From NCBI GenBank assembly GCA_008360975.2, contig CM039211.1, positions 69,585,965 through 69,649,964 of the forward strand: a stretch of DNA of 64,000 nucleotides, read 5' to 3'. The notes beneath the pieces were generated by a model, which had not been told where the DNA came from, did not search any database, and worked only from the letters and a program-made list of their open reading frames with translations. Shown one piece after another: positions 1 to 11,244 of the stretch. The position numbers were made by a program, and so were the translations under genes. This DNA comes from Lichenostomus cassidix. Taxonomy: Eukaryota > Chordata > Aves > Passeriformes > Meliphagidae. Positions within the stretch are counted from its first letter, which is position 1. Each line of letters starts with the position of its first letter.

Positions 1-3000
1 AGATAAATATCAAATACTGAACTGCTGATAAATAAGTAATTCATCAATTATTACAGAAAATGGAATGAAAAAGCAATGTTGCATGATTAGACAAAGGTTT
101 TGGAACAACCTTTATATTAAGAGGATGTGCAAAAGGTGTTAGATCTTCTGATCAGAGCTGTATGAATTTTAGTCAGCCAGTATTTGGATACCCATTAAAT
201 ACCTGCTCTGATGTGTTTCTATACCATGTTGTGTTTCAGTAGTTTATTTTGTGTTTCTTGCCCATTGGCTGTGCCTCCGCATTTCATTTAAAAGAAAAAA
301 CATAGTTTAGATTTTATCTTTGTTTCTGTTGTACATATCTGGCCCTTGCAGGACCTCACTGCTTGCCAGAGAGGGTGCACAGATGGAGAATCAGGAAAGA
401 GCTCTCACGTCCTGTTGCTCACGCCCGATGTTCAGGCTCATTATTCATTGCTTGGTAGACCCAGAGGTTTACCCATTCCAGCAATAAATATTTCCATAAT
501 CTAATAGATCTCACAGTAAGGTGCATGCTGTAATATTTTAACACATTTTTGTTTCCTTGATTTCATCCCATCATTCCTAATTATACCCCCCATGAATTTC
601 TCGCTAAATCTCTTTAATTGCACAATTGTAGATTTTCTTTCAACTGAGCCAAATGATATGTACCTGATTCAGTTCATCAGGCTTTACATTTTCTCCAACA
701 AGGAAGAAACTAGCTTTCCTTTCACAAGAACTAAAAAAAACCCCTCTGCCCTTCCCCTGGAGGATGGTTCTGGATTAGAGCAGTTCACAGTACAGGATTG
801 ACATTTCCAGGTCAGGTGCACATGGCATTTAAAAAGCATTAAAAACCTTGTTCTCTCACACTTAATACCTGTAATTATACATTATTTAACTTTCTGTGAA
901 ATTTTAAGAACAAAATTGCTTTAGATGCCACTTCAAAAATAATTGTATTTGTTCCTTGTTGCAAGGAGAATCATTTGCATGTCTTCATGTCAAGAATTTT
1001 GAACCCGTCTTTACAAGCAGGGATCCAAAGGCAGAGAAACACAATGGAATTCATCAGAGATCAAACAAATCATTACTGCTGGTAACAGAAACAACATTGC
1101 TTATATTTCTCTGAAAATATATCATTTCACTGTCACAATCTTCATTCTCAAAGCTACATGATGTTGTTGACATTGAAATACGTAGTTATTTACTGTTTCC
1201 AGAGATTAGTTAGGAGAAGCTCTTGCATCAGGCATTTTTGGGGTATGAATTTTCAGACATGCATAGATTTATATCTCATTTGTGAAATTCTGGGATCAAT
1301 AAGTGGTTTTGTCAGGGTGCAGAGGTCAACTGTACGTCCTAGTGTGAAAAGGACTGTAAACCAAACTTAATATGGTCTTCTAAACTGAAATATTCCTCAA
1401 AGAACATTTACACTAGCTAAACAATTGCCATTGTAAACCTAGAAATTCCATGTATCAATACCTAGGTCTTTAATAACAAGAACATAAAGACAAAAATCAT
1501 GATTTTGTTTTTCTTTTGTAAAGCAAAATAAACTTCATTGTTACTTCCATTCTGGAATGTATTAATTCATAGTTAATTCTCTTACTGTCATTATTAAAAA
1601 CACATCGAAAACACAGACTTTTCTAAAAAACAAAGTGGATGTTAATTATTTAAGGGTTCCATTTCATAGCTTCAGAAAAAGAAAATAAACAAATTCATTA
1701 TTATTAATTGACAATATTTTACCAGTGTGTAGGGGCCCCAGTGAACTAAACATTATGCAAGCCACAAAACACAGAATTAAATCTTGACTCTGGTAAAATG
1801 AGTACAATAATTCTATCAAGTTCACTGAAAATTTCATTCCTGGTTGGAGACAGTCCTTCTTCTGAAGAGTATGCAAAATTTAGTCCCCAGTTTTGCACAC
1901 ACACAATGTGCATAACTTTCCTCAGGTGATTAGTAAAGCTCCTTTTTTATTCATCCCCAGCACCAGAACAAATTACAAAGATAAAAGCATTGCAGGGACT
2001 GAAGTGAAGTTGGATTAGTTGTCTGTGATACCTTTATCATCTGTGATAACTTTACTCAAGGTTACAAAGGTTTTTAAGAACTAGATTGGGGGTTAATTTA
2101 ATAGATGATGTAACCAGTGGGTGTAATAAACAAATCTGAGGGAAAGGGGAAAGAAGTTTCACAGTGATGTGGATGGGTATTTAAGAGGGACAGATTGGTA
2201 GTTTATTTATTTGTGAATGTTTTATGTTGGAAATAAACTGCATGTAGATCAGACCAGAATGAGCTCATGGCATGGCACTCTTTCTTCAGGATGTATCTTG
2301 CCAGCTTCATTTTCTGACTTGCCATTTTACTGTGAATGCTGCAGGAAGCTCTTACTTCTCCGTGCTCTTATCATCAAGACCCACTTTTCATTTTAACTCA
2401 TAAAAAAATCTGCAGAACTGAGTTTCCTTTCTGAAGTTTAAAAGGCTTGCACTTTCTTGAATGTGAAGCTTGAATAAGGACAGTGAGTTTCCTGAGAGAG
2501 GCATTTCCCAGCACAAAAGAGTCTTTTCTCCATACAGCAGCAGGTAGAAGGGCATTGCAGTCACCAGACATGCCAATGTGCTTTCACTGTCTGCCAGCAC
2601 TGGCAGCACTGCAGGTCACACAGCTTTACTTCACTCTGTGGAGATTTTGTTTCTGCAGTTGACTTAAGAACTGATTCAACAGGGGAAAGAAACAGGAATT
2701 TCAATATATACTTTCTACTTTTCCCATATGGGTTTATCCCATCTATTCTAGCAAGATTCTCAGCTTTAACCTATGACTGAAGGTAGAGTGTGGTGGAGAT
2801 GCAAGGTCCAAGTTAGCCTTTGATTCAGAAAGGGGCTTGAACATTCTGTTTAATTTAATTGTATATATTGCCCCTGCTTCTAAAAATTTCTGACATATAA
2901 GAATTAGCGTGAATAATGAGTAACTCAGAAATAAACCCCAAAACAACAGCAACATCCTGAAACACATTTGTCTTCAAAGCTCATGGGGTTGATCACTGCT

Positions 3001-5454
3001 GAAGTTCTATGAGGATTTTCAGCAAACTTTCAGAGGGGCCTGCAAATGGCTGGAGCTTCCGTTGCCCATCGGTGTCATTGTTAGGAGAAAAATACCTAGA
3101 CAACTTCTCACCCTAGAAAGAAGAAAATGCACCCATTTGGTGCAAATCCATTCCAGTTAAATACAGACTGACAACATCAACTTTATTTCCCCTCCACCCC
3201 TCCATTTTCTATTGTGAAAGCAAAAAAAAAAAAAAAACCAAAAAACTAAAAAACAGGTATGTGTCATCTAATTTATCCTTGTATTTGTAATTTATTGGTA
3301 CTATCCATTTGCTATTTAAGGTCTCTGCAGCAATGATGCTGATTTTCAATTCTCTCATCTGGCTATTAAAATAAATCTTCAACAAAACCTGAGGAATGGG
3401 GGAAGAGCTTAAGAGGTACTATTGTTCAAAGTTAATCTTTTCTCCTTACTCTGGTGTTGAATCATTCATCCATGCTTTGAAATCTGAAATCAGGGAAGGT
3501 AGGGCTGGAGAGAGAATCACAGACTGGTGACAAGACCACTCTAAATATCCATTCTTAAGAGAAAAGGGGGAAAAACACACCTAAAACCATTTTTTTTTAT
3601 ATACTTCCTTTTCTGATTGTAACAATAGCATAGAAAACTGGCAGTTAAAGCTGGATTGATCGCTGGTGAGATGACATATAGCCTTTATGAGTGGGGGATA
3701 GAAACTGATAAATGTTTTTTTTTTCCCCTTCACAACCTTTTTCTAAAGCTGCAGAAAATGTGTCATGCATAAAAAGTATGCAATTTTCATGTAATTAGAG
3801 GAACAGGAGATGAAAATGAGTTCCATCAGAGCAATCAAGGATGGTAATGTGGCATGGATTTGTCAGTGCCTATTTGTCATGAAAGCAAAACCCAACACAT
3901 GTTCTATATTTTATTTCATTATTATCACTGCTATACCTTAAAAACTACTTTTAAAACATCAACAAAATACAATTTTATAACTGTGGTGTAAAAAAGCAAC
4001 CAACAACCCACTGTACAAACTAACAGAGTCTTCTCTTTTAATAAAATTTGTCTGCTTTGATTTTGGTTTAGATATTAGGTTGGCTTTATTCTCTCAAAGA
4101 CAGAAAAAATCGGTGATTTATTCTGATGTTATTTTAGTTTTGCTCCAGCGTGATATCTGTGACTTCATTGTTTCCATTCTGCAAATTCACAGAGTAACCT
4201 TTGCTAGGCTTAGGACTTCCCCCCCTTCATCCCACTGAGTAAAAACTGAGGGATCCAAATTAGGAATGCAATCACCCTAAATTGCGCTATAATCTGCCAG
4301 AAAAAAAAGTATGTCCCACTTTGCCTGAGAAATGTGTTAATTCCCGACCTGTCTTCACTGCTTGGAAAGGAAAGTCAAGTCAGTAGTGTACTAAACACAG
4401 GTGAGCACCTAAAGTTAGACCAGGTGAACCTGAGCCATTTATGAAAAACTCATCAATGTCACTCTCTATTGGTCATGTTGCACCTTCAGTTCTCCTCATG
4501 AAGCTCAGGTAGGAAACAAAAGTTTAGTTGGCTTGATTGTACCTAGACCCCTGTTTTCCCAACAGCAATTAAATGACCAAAGAGTTAAAGCCAACTCACA
4601 TTGTTGGTTTATTCAACACTTTCACAGAAAGGATATATTCTGTTGAGCTGTTACTGTGTGTTTGCATAGCAGCTGGGGAAAACACTTATAATAAAATTAT
4701 AAAAGCAAGTGAACTATAAATCAGCGTCGGCAATAATAATTCAGGATGATAGGGCCTGCCTTGCAAGGTCAGATCAAAGGTCTCACTAGCCTAATGTTCT
4801 GCTGATGAGAGTGGTCAAAGACAACTACTTAGGGAAAAAATAGCAACCAGGCAAGTATGCAATGGTTACTTGCCTGGTTTAGTCTCCCAGCTTCTGGCAA
4901 ATCTCTGGTTTAGAGGGTGATGACTCAAACCATGATATACATGGTTAATATGGTTCAATTTATTTCTTGAAGGAAGCACAAAGCATTTACAACAGTTATT
5001 GACAGCTTTAAAAATTGCTGCCCAGGAAATATCCCTTCATTTATTTCCTATAAATATTTTATTTTATTAAAGTCTAGTTATGTACCAAAAAATATAGGCA
5101 TTATACACAGACAGACACACTCCCCGATTTGTCACAGGCTGCTGTGATTAGAAATGCAGAGCCCTTTAGTTAAAGGTTGCTGACGGTTAATATATTCCTG
5201 TTTTCTCCCTTCGGGCTGAAGGTGGGAGACAGTTGCTCTCAAGCTGCATATGTCTCTCTCAAGCCATCCATGATAGGTCTCTTCTCAGTCTTTCAAGCTG
5301 GCATATGACCAGATTTCCTGCTAATGCAGTAAGAATAACAAAAACAAGAACTTGAGATGACAGAGAGTAGAAAACTGTTATAAATGGTTCCTGGAGTATT
5401 CTGAATTAAGGATTTCTCCTCATGGCACTTGCTGACTGTGTGTCTCCCTCTGTA
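1..5454. other. Unique AT-rich noncoding DNA
   Basis: I recognise no exon or interspersed repeat here. Open frames are short (90 codons or fewer), scattered on both strands and match no family I know. An A-rich run lies at 3222-3255. A degenerate 18-bp tandem pair lies at 2022-2057 (TCTGTGATA starts both copies). The stretch 4640-4760 is AT-rich with homeodomain-like TAAT motifs and an isolated CpG (AATCAGCGTCGGC near 4720), so it could be conserved noncoding sequence, but this is only a guess from composition. Confidence 0.7.
4845..4879. repeat. Perfect 13-bp inverted repeat, 9-nt loop
   Basis: AACCAGGCAAGTA at 4845-4857 is followed, after the loop TGCAATGGT, by its exact reverse complement TACTTGCCTGGTT at 4867-4879. 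The stem is shorter than a typical microRNA precursor (about 22 bp or more), and the flanks do not extend the pairing. It may be a chance palindrome, a regulatory palindrome or the remnant of a small inverted-repeat element. Confidence 0.85.
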
Positions 5455-5974
5455 CGTGACAATGGTGAGGCTGCACCTCCAGTGCTGTGTCCAGTTCTGG
5501 GATCCTCATGGCAAGAATGACATTTAGGGGATGGAACATGTCTGGAGAAGGGAATGGAGCTGGGGAAGGGTCTGGAGCACCAAGAGAAGCTGAGGGAGCT
5601 GGGGGGCTCAGCCTGGAGAAGAGGAGGCTCTGGGGTGACCTTCTGGCTCTGCACAGCTCACTGACAGGACGAGGCAGCCAGGTGGGACTTGGCCTCTTCT
5701 CCCAGGCAATAAGACAAGAGGAAACAGCTTCAAGCTGCTCCAGGGAATGTTCAGGTTAGACATCAGAAGGAATTCCTTCATGGAGAGGTTATTAAACTTT
5801 GGAATGGACTGTCCAAAGCAGAGATGGGATCACCACTCCTGTAAGTGCTCAAAAAAACGTTTGGATGTGGCACTTAGTGCTAGGGTTTAGCTGACAAGGT
5901 GGTCATCAGTCAAAGGCTGGACTTGATGATCTCAGAGTTTTTTTCCACCCTAAACGATTCTGTGATTCTGTGAT
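5455..5974 (+). mobile_element. CR1 LINE, 5'-truncated 3' part
   Basis: The fragment reads in CR1 sense order: the region around CAGTTCTGGGATCCTCATGG, then GGAGCTGGGGAAGGGTCTGG, then GACATCAGAAGGAATTCCTT, then CTGGACTTGATGATCTCAGA, ending in the CR1 terminal repeat GATTCTGTGATTCTGTGAT. The 5' part of the element, including most of ORF2, is absent, as is usual for CR1. Open frames of 82 and 90 codons inside it are by-products of its GC-rich sequence. The call rests on recognising the family's 3' end; the subfamily was not determined. Confidence 0.93.
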
Positions 5975-6440
5975 CCGAGCATGCAGCAGTGAACAAATTG
6001 CTGAGGCTCACCCAGAAGAGCTCAATGGTGACTCCATGGCTGCATGGATGGAGTCATGGAAAATGAACAGATTAGGCTGCCCTGAAACTCAACAGGCCAG
6101 TGATGTCAGAAATCTCTCCTGCATTGAGTGTTCCTGTCTACTGTACCCTGGTGGTGGAAGAAACAGTTTTCCTACTAAAGTTTTCATATCATAACACATA
6201 TGGCACAAAGTTAGAATATTTATTAAAGGAAAAACAGTATTTTCCATTGCTGGACACTTCTTAAGAAAAATAATTTTGGAACTACAACAGGGCATATCTC
6301 CTGTCTTACGTCCATGGGAAGAGCCAAGAGATTCTATAATGATTTCCTTCTCCAAAAACCAAAAAAAAAACTCAGAGCAGTCCCATATTGAAGGCTTGTT
6401 TTGGGCTGGAAAAAAAAGTATTTTGAGAACTAAAAGTAGG
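5975..6440. other. Noncoding spacer between two CR1 copies
   Basis: This is unique AT-rich sequence separating a plus-strand and a minus-strand CR1. A minus-strand open frame of 118 codons spans most of it (6089-6445) but runs into the CR1 tail. It has no recognisable domain, so I read it as chance. Confidence 0.6.
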
Positions 6441-6734
6441 TTCACAGAATCATAGAATCCTAGAATGGTTTGGGTTGGAAAGGACCTTAAAGGTCATCAA
6501 TTTCCAAACCCTGCCATGGGCAGGGACACCTTCCAGTATCCCAGGTTACTGCAAGTCCTGTCCAACCTGGCCTTGGGCACTTCTAGGGATAAGGCAGCCA
6601 CTGGTTCTCTGGGCAACCTGTGCCAGGACCTCACCACCCCCAATACCTTCTTCCTATATATCCAATCTAAATCTGTCTTCTTTCTGTTTAAATCCATTCC
6701 CTCTTGCCTTATCACCATGTGTCCTTTTAAAGCT
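6441..6734 (-). mobile_element. CR1 LINE 3' end, minus strand
   Basis: It begins with the inverted CR1 tail TCACAGAATCATAGAATCC and continues TGGTTTGGGTTGGAAAGGAC and CTTAAAGGTCATC, which is the reverse complement of the CR1 3' untranslated end. The remainder (CCAACCTGGCCTTGGGCACT and GGCAACCTGTGCCAGGACCT) follows the family's order up to about 6734. The element is 5'-truncated. A plus-strand open frame of 137 codons (6465-6878) crosses it and is antisense to the element, not a gene. Confidence 0.95.
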
Positions 6735-6926
6735 GAAGAAAAATCAAAATTCCTAGAGGAATATGACCTGGATAGCAAACGTTTGTGGTGGCTGCATGTG
6801 TTGTTGCTGTGTGGGTTTTCTGGTGGACATGTGCAGACACACAGTGTGTACCTCTCATGGGAGGAATTAGTTTGGTAATTACTTAAGAATTAGATATCTG
6901 CCTTTGCTTTAAATATCCCTTTCTGC

Positions 6927-6931
6927 CAGCT
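6927..6931. repeat. Target-site duplication, left copy (CAGCT)
   Basis: The pentamer CAGCT directly precedes the TG that starts the LTR. An identical copy at 7697-7701 directly follows its terminal CA. Confidence 0.6.
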
Positions 6932-7010
6932 TGTAAGGGTGGATCAAAGAATCGAGTTCTCTCTTAATACTTCTCATCAGAAACTACAGGTGCAGGACTT
7001 ACACAAAGAA

Positions 7011-7214
7011 TGCTTTGTACTTACCTGAAGCTGGTATGGAGCGAATGCTTTGCACCTGCCTGAGTTGGTACAGAACAAATGCTTTGCACCTGCCTGAGTT
7101 GGTACAGAACAAATGCTTTGCACCTGCCTGAGTTGGTACAGAACAAAGGCCTTGTGCCACCAAAGCTGGTATGTGATGAAGGCTTTACACCCATTGCCCT
7201 GACACCCATTATTC
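7011..7214 (+). repeat. 34-bp tandem array inside the LTR
   Basis: Six units begin at 7011, 7046, 7080, 7114, 7148 and 7181, with a period of 33-35 bp. The three central units (7046-7147) are identical, each starting TGCTTTGCACCTGCC and ending GGTACAGAACAAA. The outer units are diverged but keep GCTGGTATG or GCTTT landmarks. Position upstream of the TATA-like box suggests U3 enhancer repeats, as in many retroviral LTRs. Overlapping open frames here are repeat artefacts. Confidence 0.9.
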
Positions 7215-7349
7215 ACTGTTGTGAAAAAGCTGCCGACCAGGCCTCGGACACTCCTCCCTTGACCCTGTCAAGTGGAGTTTGGCATATCTCTGCAACAATT
7301 AAGGGGGAGAAAAGGCTGGTCACAAGGAGGGACCAGGTGTGTGGACTAG

Positions 7350-7357
7350 CATAAAAG
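7350..7357 (+). promoter_or_regulatory. TATA-like box of the LTR
   Basis: CATAAAAG lies about 420 bp into the LTR and 140 bp after the tandem array, a plausible U3 core promoter position. Transcription would start near 7380. This is inferred from position and motif only. Confidence 0.45.
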
Positions 7358-7696
7358 ACAGCTCTGGAGTGACTGAAATTTGAAGATCTTCCCCACCTTG
7401 AGACCACATAGATTGATGCGGAGGCAAAGGAACACCTTCTGGATGGGATCCTCAGAGATGCTGGATGTCTGTGGACCCATGGCTATAGCCCCCTTTCCTT
7501 CCCTTTTCTCCCAGTCTTTTCCCAGTTCTCTGTCTCTATTGCAGGCCACTTTACGGGATACATTAATTAAGTTCCTCCTTGGATTGAAATTTAACTCCCT
7601 TGACTTGTTGATTTTTTGTGCTTTCTTTTCTTTTTGCACTCTGAGCAAAAAGCTGGTACGAACCATCACATGTCTGCTTATAAGTGGACCGTGACA

Positions 7697-7701
7697 CAGC
7701 T
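7697..7701. repeat. Target-site duplication, right copy (CAGCT)
   Basis: This matches the pentamer at 6927-6931. A 5-bp match next to TG/CA ends would be unlikely by chance at one chosen pair of positions, but I chose the boundaries by looking for it. Confidence 0.6.
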
Positions 7702-8518
7702 CCAGTGGCAAAGGAGAAGAGGAGCCATGGCCTCACTTCCTTTTCCATTTGAAACATCTGGGACTGACAGTGCCTGACTCACTTCCCAAACTCCTTGCTC
7801 GAAATGATCTGTGATTAGAGGAAACTGACTTGGCTAGCATATGCCAAGAGCTACAGGAAGAGAGTCCTAACCAGGGGAAAATCCACTTTCCTCTTGGGAG
7901 CACACCCATCCATGGTCCCACTTCGATCTGTGGAAGTTGGGTCTAAGTACTGCAATGGCTCAGTGCAGGGACCCTGGAGCATAAATGAATTTGATACCTT
8001 TTCAAGTTTCAGTCAATCTGCATTTTGCATAAATACACGTGACTTCAAATGGTCTCAGTAAAATAAAATTACTGACATTTATCACTAATTAGCTAATAAT
8101 GTCATTATCTAGACTAGTTAAAAAATAATCATGAGAAGGGAAAAAAGACATCTGGGGAAGAATTATTCAAGTTAGTAAACTTTCTTTGGGGGGGTGGGAA
8201 TTGAATAATCATTCTTCCTAGGCCAAGATTTGCTGGGAGAAAAAAAAGGCCCTTCCAGCATTTTTTCCATTACTTCATCTCTGCATAAGTTTGGGATAAA
8301 ATATTAACTATTCAATGACAGAAGAAACGTTTTACAGTTAAAGTGACTAAAGTGGTTTTATTATTATTATTTTAAAATATTTTTCTTTTTAAAAAAACAA
8401 AATAATGCAGGTCTATTTATCCCATGAAGCAAGATAGGAGCCATGAGGAGCTCTCACTTCTCTGTAAAAGAAAGGTCCTATATTAGAGGAAGTAAGAGAA
8501 AATATAACATAGGAAATG

Positions 8519-8548
8519 AGGTCAACGAGGTCAAAAAAAATGAGGTCA
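8519..8548 (+). promoter_or_regulatory. Triple AGGTCA nuclear-receptor half-site cluster
   Basis: AGGTCA occurs at 8519-8524, 8528-8533 and 8543-8548, all in the same orientation. The first two form a direct repeat with 3-bp spacing (DR3), the arrangement bound by vitamin D receptor/RXR heterodimers. The third is 9 bp further on. The motifs are seen; binding is inference. Confidence 0.4.
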
Positions 8549-10080
8549 ACTCCATATGATTATTGGGCTGTCAGACACTGGGGAACCAGATAAATGTAAA
8601 CCATTTATTTTACCACAGAATATCTTCTGGTGGACACTTATAAAGGGAACCGGACAAGGAAACTTGGAGAAGGAATTTTCTATACACTCTGAAATTGTGA
8701 CAAGTAGGTTTGCTTTTTTTTTTAACTCTCCAGTTCATTGTAGTGCAAACTCATCTGCGAAAATTGGTGAGCTCTCACACTCCACTGGGGCCAGATATAG
8801 TCATTTGTGCTTCTTTACTCTCACAGGCACATGTGCCAGCTAATTTCATGTTATTATAAATAGAGCAGTCAAATTGGTTAGCATCTTTTGGAATGATCTC
8901 TTTGAGCAGGAATATCCTTGGTTTTCCAGGCAAAAATTTCATGTGCATGAGAGCATGCAGTAAGCATATTACATTCTGGAAAGTGTCTGCACACTTGATC
9001 CATCCAGATTCCCTAGGCATTATAGATCTGTAGAGTCAAATTGCAGCAATTCATATTTATGACATTTCTGGAGTTTCTCAAAAGTATTTATGTCCTAGGC
9101 AGCTGCAGTGTACATGTTTTGTGGCACTTCTGGAGTTTGGCATTCAAGAGGAAGGCACAAAGTGTATCTAAAAGCATCTGATCTGCTGGAACTCTGACAC
9201 ACCCGGAGTTTTAAGTAAATACAGACTATAGCTTCCACTGGAAAAAGAGAAATATCACCTGTTCTGGCTATGACTCTGATGGGCTGGGTTTCTATTTGTC
9301 CTCTCTGAAAACCTGGGGCTTTCCTCTCTGCAGAGGTGACAGGAAATCAGAATGAGGTTGGGGGAAGGAAGAGGGAGTGAGCAATGAAAAAGAGGTATGT
9401 AATTGTTCAGAAGTTCCCCATGGGGAAATACAGTACTGCTGGTTCTGGTGTTCAGAACCCTCTTTTTCTCACTAGGACAGGGAGGAAAAGGGAGACTCTC
9501 CAAACTAGAGCCTCAGAAAGACAGATATGAAAGTGACAGGACAGAAATATCAAGAAGGATTAAATGATCTTCTGGACAAGCTCCTGGTCCCAAACAGTAA
9601 GACATGTAGAAATGGTACTACCATTATCTGAAATTTTGTCTTTATGTCTCTGAGTTCTTTTAATGTGAATCACTCAGCTTCCTAATCACACCATCAGACA
9701 TTTAGAAGGAAGAAAAATTTGACCTTCTCATGTTATGCAGCACATACCAATATCAGGGGAAGTTGAGTGTGAATGAAGCAAAGACACACCATAGCTGTAA
9801 AATTTCCAGAATCGGCACTTGCTACTTTAGTATGCCAGTACTCTGCTTAGAATATGGTTTTGGCTTCTTATTCATTCTTGTTAGGGGAGATGAGGGAATA
9901 ACAGAATGTGGACACAATAAAGAACACAAAGGTGGCACAACCTCATTTTCTTCCCTCGCATAATGATAATTTTTTTTTTTTCCAGACATGGATGTTTTTC
10001 AGATCTCCCCACCCACCCCTTCCCCTTCCCACCCTCCTTTTGCTTCTCAGAGACGAGCAACTTTGCCATCCTTATTGAGT

Positions 10081-10105
10081 AAATAAATAAATAAATAAAT
10101 AAATT
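10081..10105. repeat. (AAAT)n microsatellite
   Basis: There are about six uninterrupted AAAT units. The short open frames reading IYLFIYL across it on the minus strand are artefacts. Confidence 0.95.
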
Positions 10106-10600
10106 TCTGCGAGACAGCTTGGAAGAATGTTTGATAATCTGAACCATTATGGAGGTGAAATTTCATTACACAGATGGTGACATCCCAATGTCTATCATCA
10201 AAACACAGCAGGTAGAAACAATCAGCTAGGCCCATTCCCCACTATAAAATTACACTTACATTAATGTCACTCTTGATTTCATTATGCAGAAAATGATATT
10301 GCACAGGTCTCTGACATGAGGGGGACTAGGAGAGGGGGGGAAAAAAAAGGAGAGATGTGAATCTAAGAGAGGGAATGGGGGGAGGATGTCTGGGCAAGGC
10401 AGAGAAACAGAATGTGGACTAGGAATGATCAGCTCTGCCAAAAAAATAAATACACAATCACATCAAAACCTTGTGGTGCTTGTGGCAGTGTTCTGTCTTG
10501 GTCATCTCCAGCCTCAGCTCCCACTTCAGGTTTTGATTAAATGCTTAGAAGAAATACTGTGAGAATAAGGGAGAATCAGAATTAATTTTTATTCATACTG

Positions 10601-10649
10601 TCGTAGAATCGTAGAATAACCTCAGTTGGAAGGGACCTACAAGGATCAT
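10601..10649 (-). mobile_element. CR1 3'-end stub, minus strand
   Basis: TCGTAGAATCGTAGAATAAC, then CTCAGTTGGAAGGGACCTAC, then AAGGATCAT is the inverted last ~50 bp of a CR1 element. Sequence upstream in the element's sense is replaced by a hexanucleotide array that begins where the CR1 body should continue. Confidence 0.9.
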
Positions 10650-10732
10650 CCCTTTCCCTTTCCCTTTCCCTTTCCCTTTCCCTTTCCCTTTCCCTTTCCC
10701 TTTCCCTTTCCCTTTCCCCTTTCCTTTCCCTT
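10649..10732. repeat. (TTTCCC)n hexanucleotide array
   Basis: About 13-14 copies of CCCTTT/TTTCCC run almost without interruption, with small irregularities at the right end (CCCCTTTCCTTTCCC). The minus strand is all purine (GGGAAA). The array abuts the CR1 stub directly. Confidence 0.96.
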
Positions 10733-11067
10733 AATTCTCAGGGAGACTATTGAATATTATGCTTCACTTAACTCAGCTGCCATTCCCTAAAGGGATCCAA
10801 ACATCATAATTTGACTAAATGTCCTCTGATCCAATCTTCACACTGTGATTTTCACTGGAATATTGTTGCTTTGGTGCACAGTAGAGGAGATCATTCAGCA
10901 AGGCCACAGCATGAGGAGTTAGCAGACTAACTCTTAGGAATATGGAATATTCCTAAGGGAAACTGATGCAAATTGTCTGGTGAGGTTTCACACATGGAAA
11001 AACAATAGTGTGAGATGCCATAAATTGTTCATTTTGATTTAAAAATGCATCAGAAAATATCTTCTCT
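10733..11067. other. Noncoding spacer
   Basis: This is unique sequence between the hexamer array and the next CR1 piece. I recognise nothing in it. Confidence 0.6.
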
Positions 11068-11244
11068 GAGGGTGGCAGAGCACTGCAAGAGGTTGCCAGG
11101 AACCTTGTGGAGGTGTTCAAGACCAGGGTGGATGGGATTTTGAGACATATGGTCCAGTGGAAGCTCTCCCTGTCCACAGCAGAAAGGTTGAAACTTCATG
11201 ACCTCTAAAGTCACTTCCAACCCAAACCATTCTATGATTCTGTG
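11068..11244 (+). mobile_element. CR1 LINE 3' fragment
   Basis: The order is CACTGCAAGAGGTTGCCAGG, then GTGGAGGTGTTCAAGACCAG, then ATGACCTCTAAAGTCACTTC, then CCAACCCAAACCATTCTATG and ATTCTGTG. This is the CR1 3' untranslated region in sense orientation with its terminal repeat. It is heavily 5'-truncated. Confidence 0.94.

Larger units (their letters stand above)
6932..7696 (+). mobile_element. Solo endogenous-retrovirus LTR (765 bp)
   Basis: The segment starts TGTAAGGGTGG at 6932 and ends CCGTGACA at 7696, giving the TG...CA termini of an LTR. It is flanked on both sides by the same pentamer, CAGCT (6927-6931 and 7697-7701), as expected for a 5-bp target-site duplication. Inside are a 34-bp tandem array, a TATA-like box at 7350-7357 and a pyrimidine-rich 3' third. 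No internal retroviral sequence or second LTR is seen within the window, so it is a solo LTR, probably left by LTR-LTR recombination. A 5-bp duplication is typical of ERVL-type integrations, but the family is not identified. Plus orientation is inferred from the TATA position. I see no clear AATAAA signal, which is a weakness of the call. Confidence 0.65.
7702..10600. other. Unique noncoding DNA with simple repeats
   Basis: I see no exon here. The stretch holds a G run (8188-8195), a cluster of AGGTCA half-sites (8519-8548), a (AAAT)n microsatellite near 10081 and a G/A-rich tract at about 10316-10385. Open frames are under 100 codons and unrecognised. Confidence 0.65.

Noticed and set aside
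7011..7214. CRISPR-like or zinc-finger-like repeat
   Set aside because: The 34-bp units are directly contiguous with no spacers, inside an LTR of a vertebrate genome. Cys-containing translations are incidental.
7702..10600. Second LTR or internal ERV sequence after the LTR at 6932-7696
   Set aside because: No primer-binding site follows the terminal CA, no retroviral frame is present, and the flanking pentamer indicates a solo LTR.
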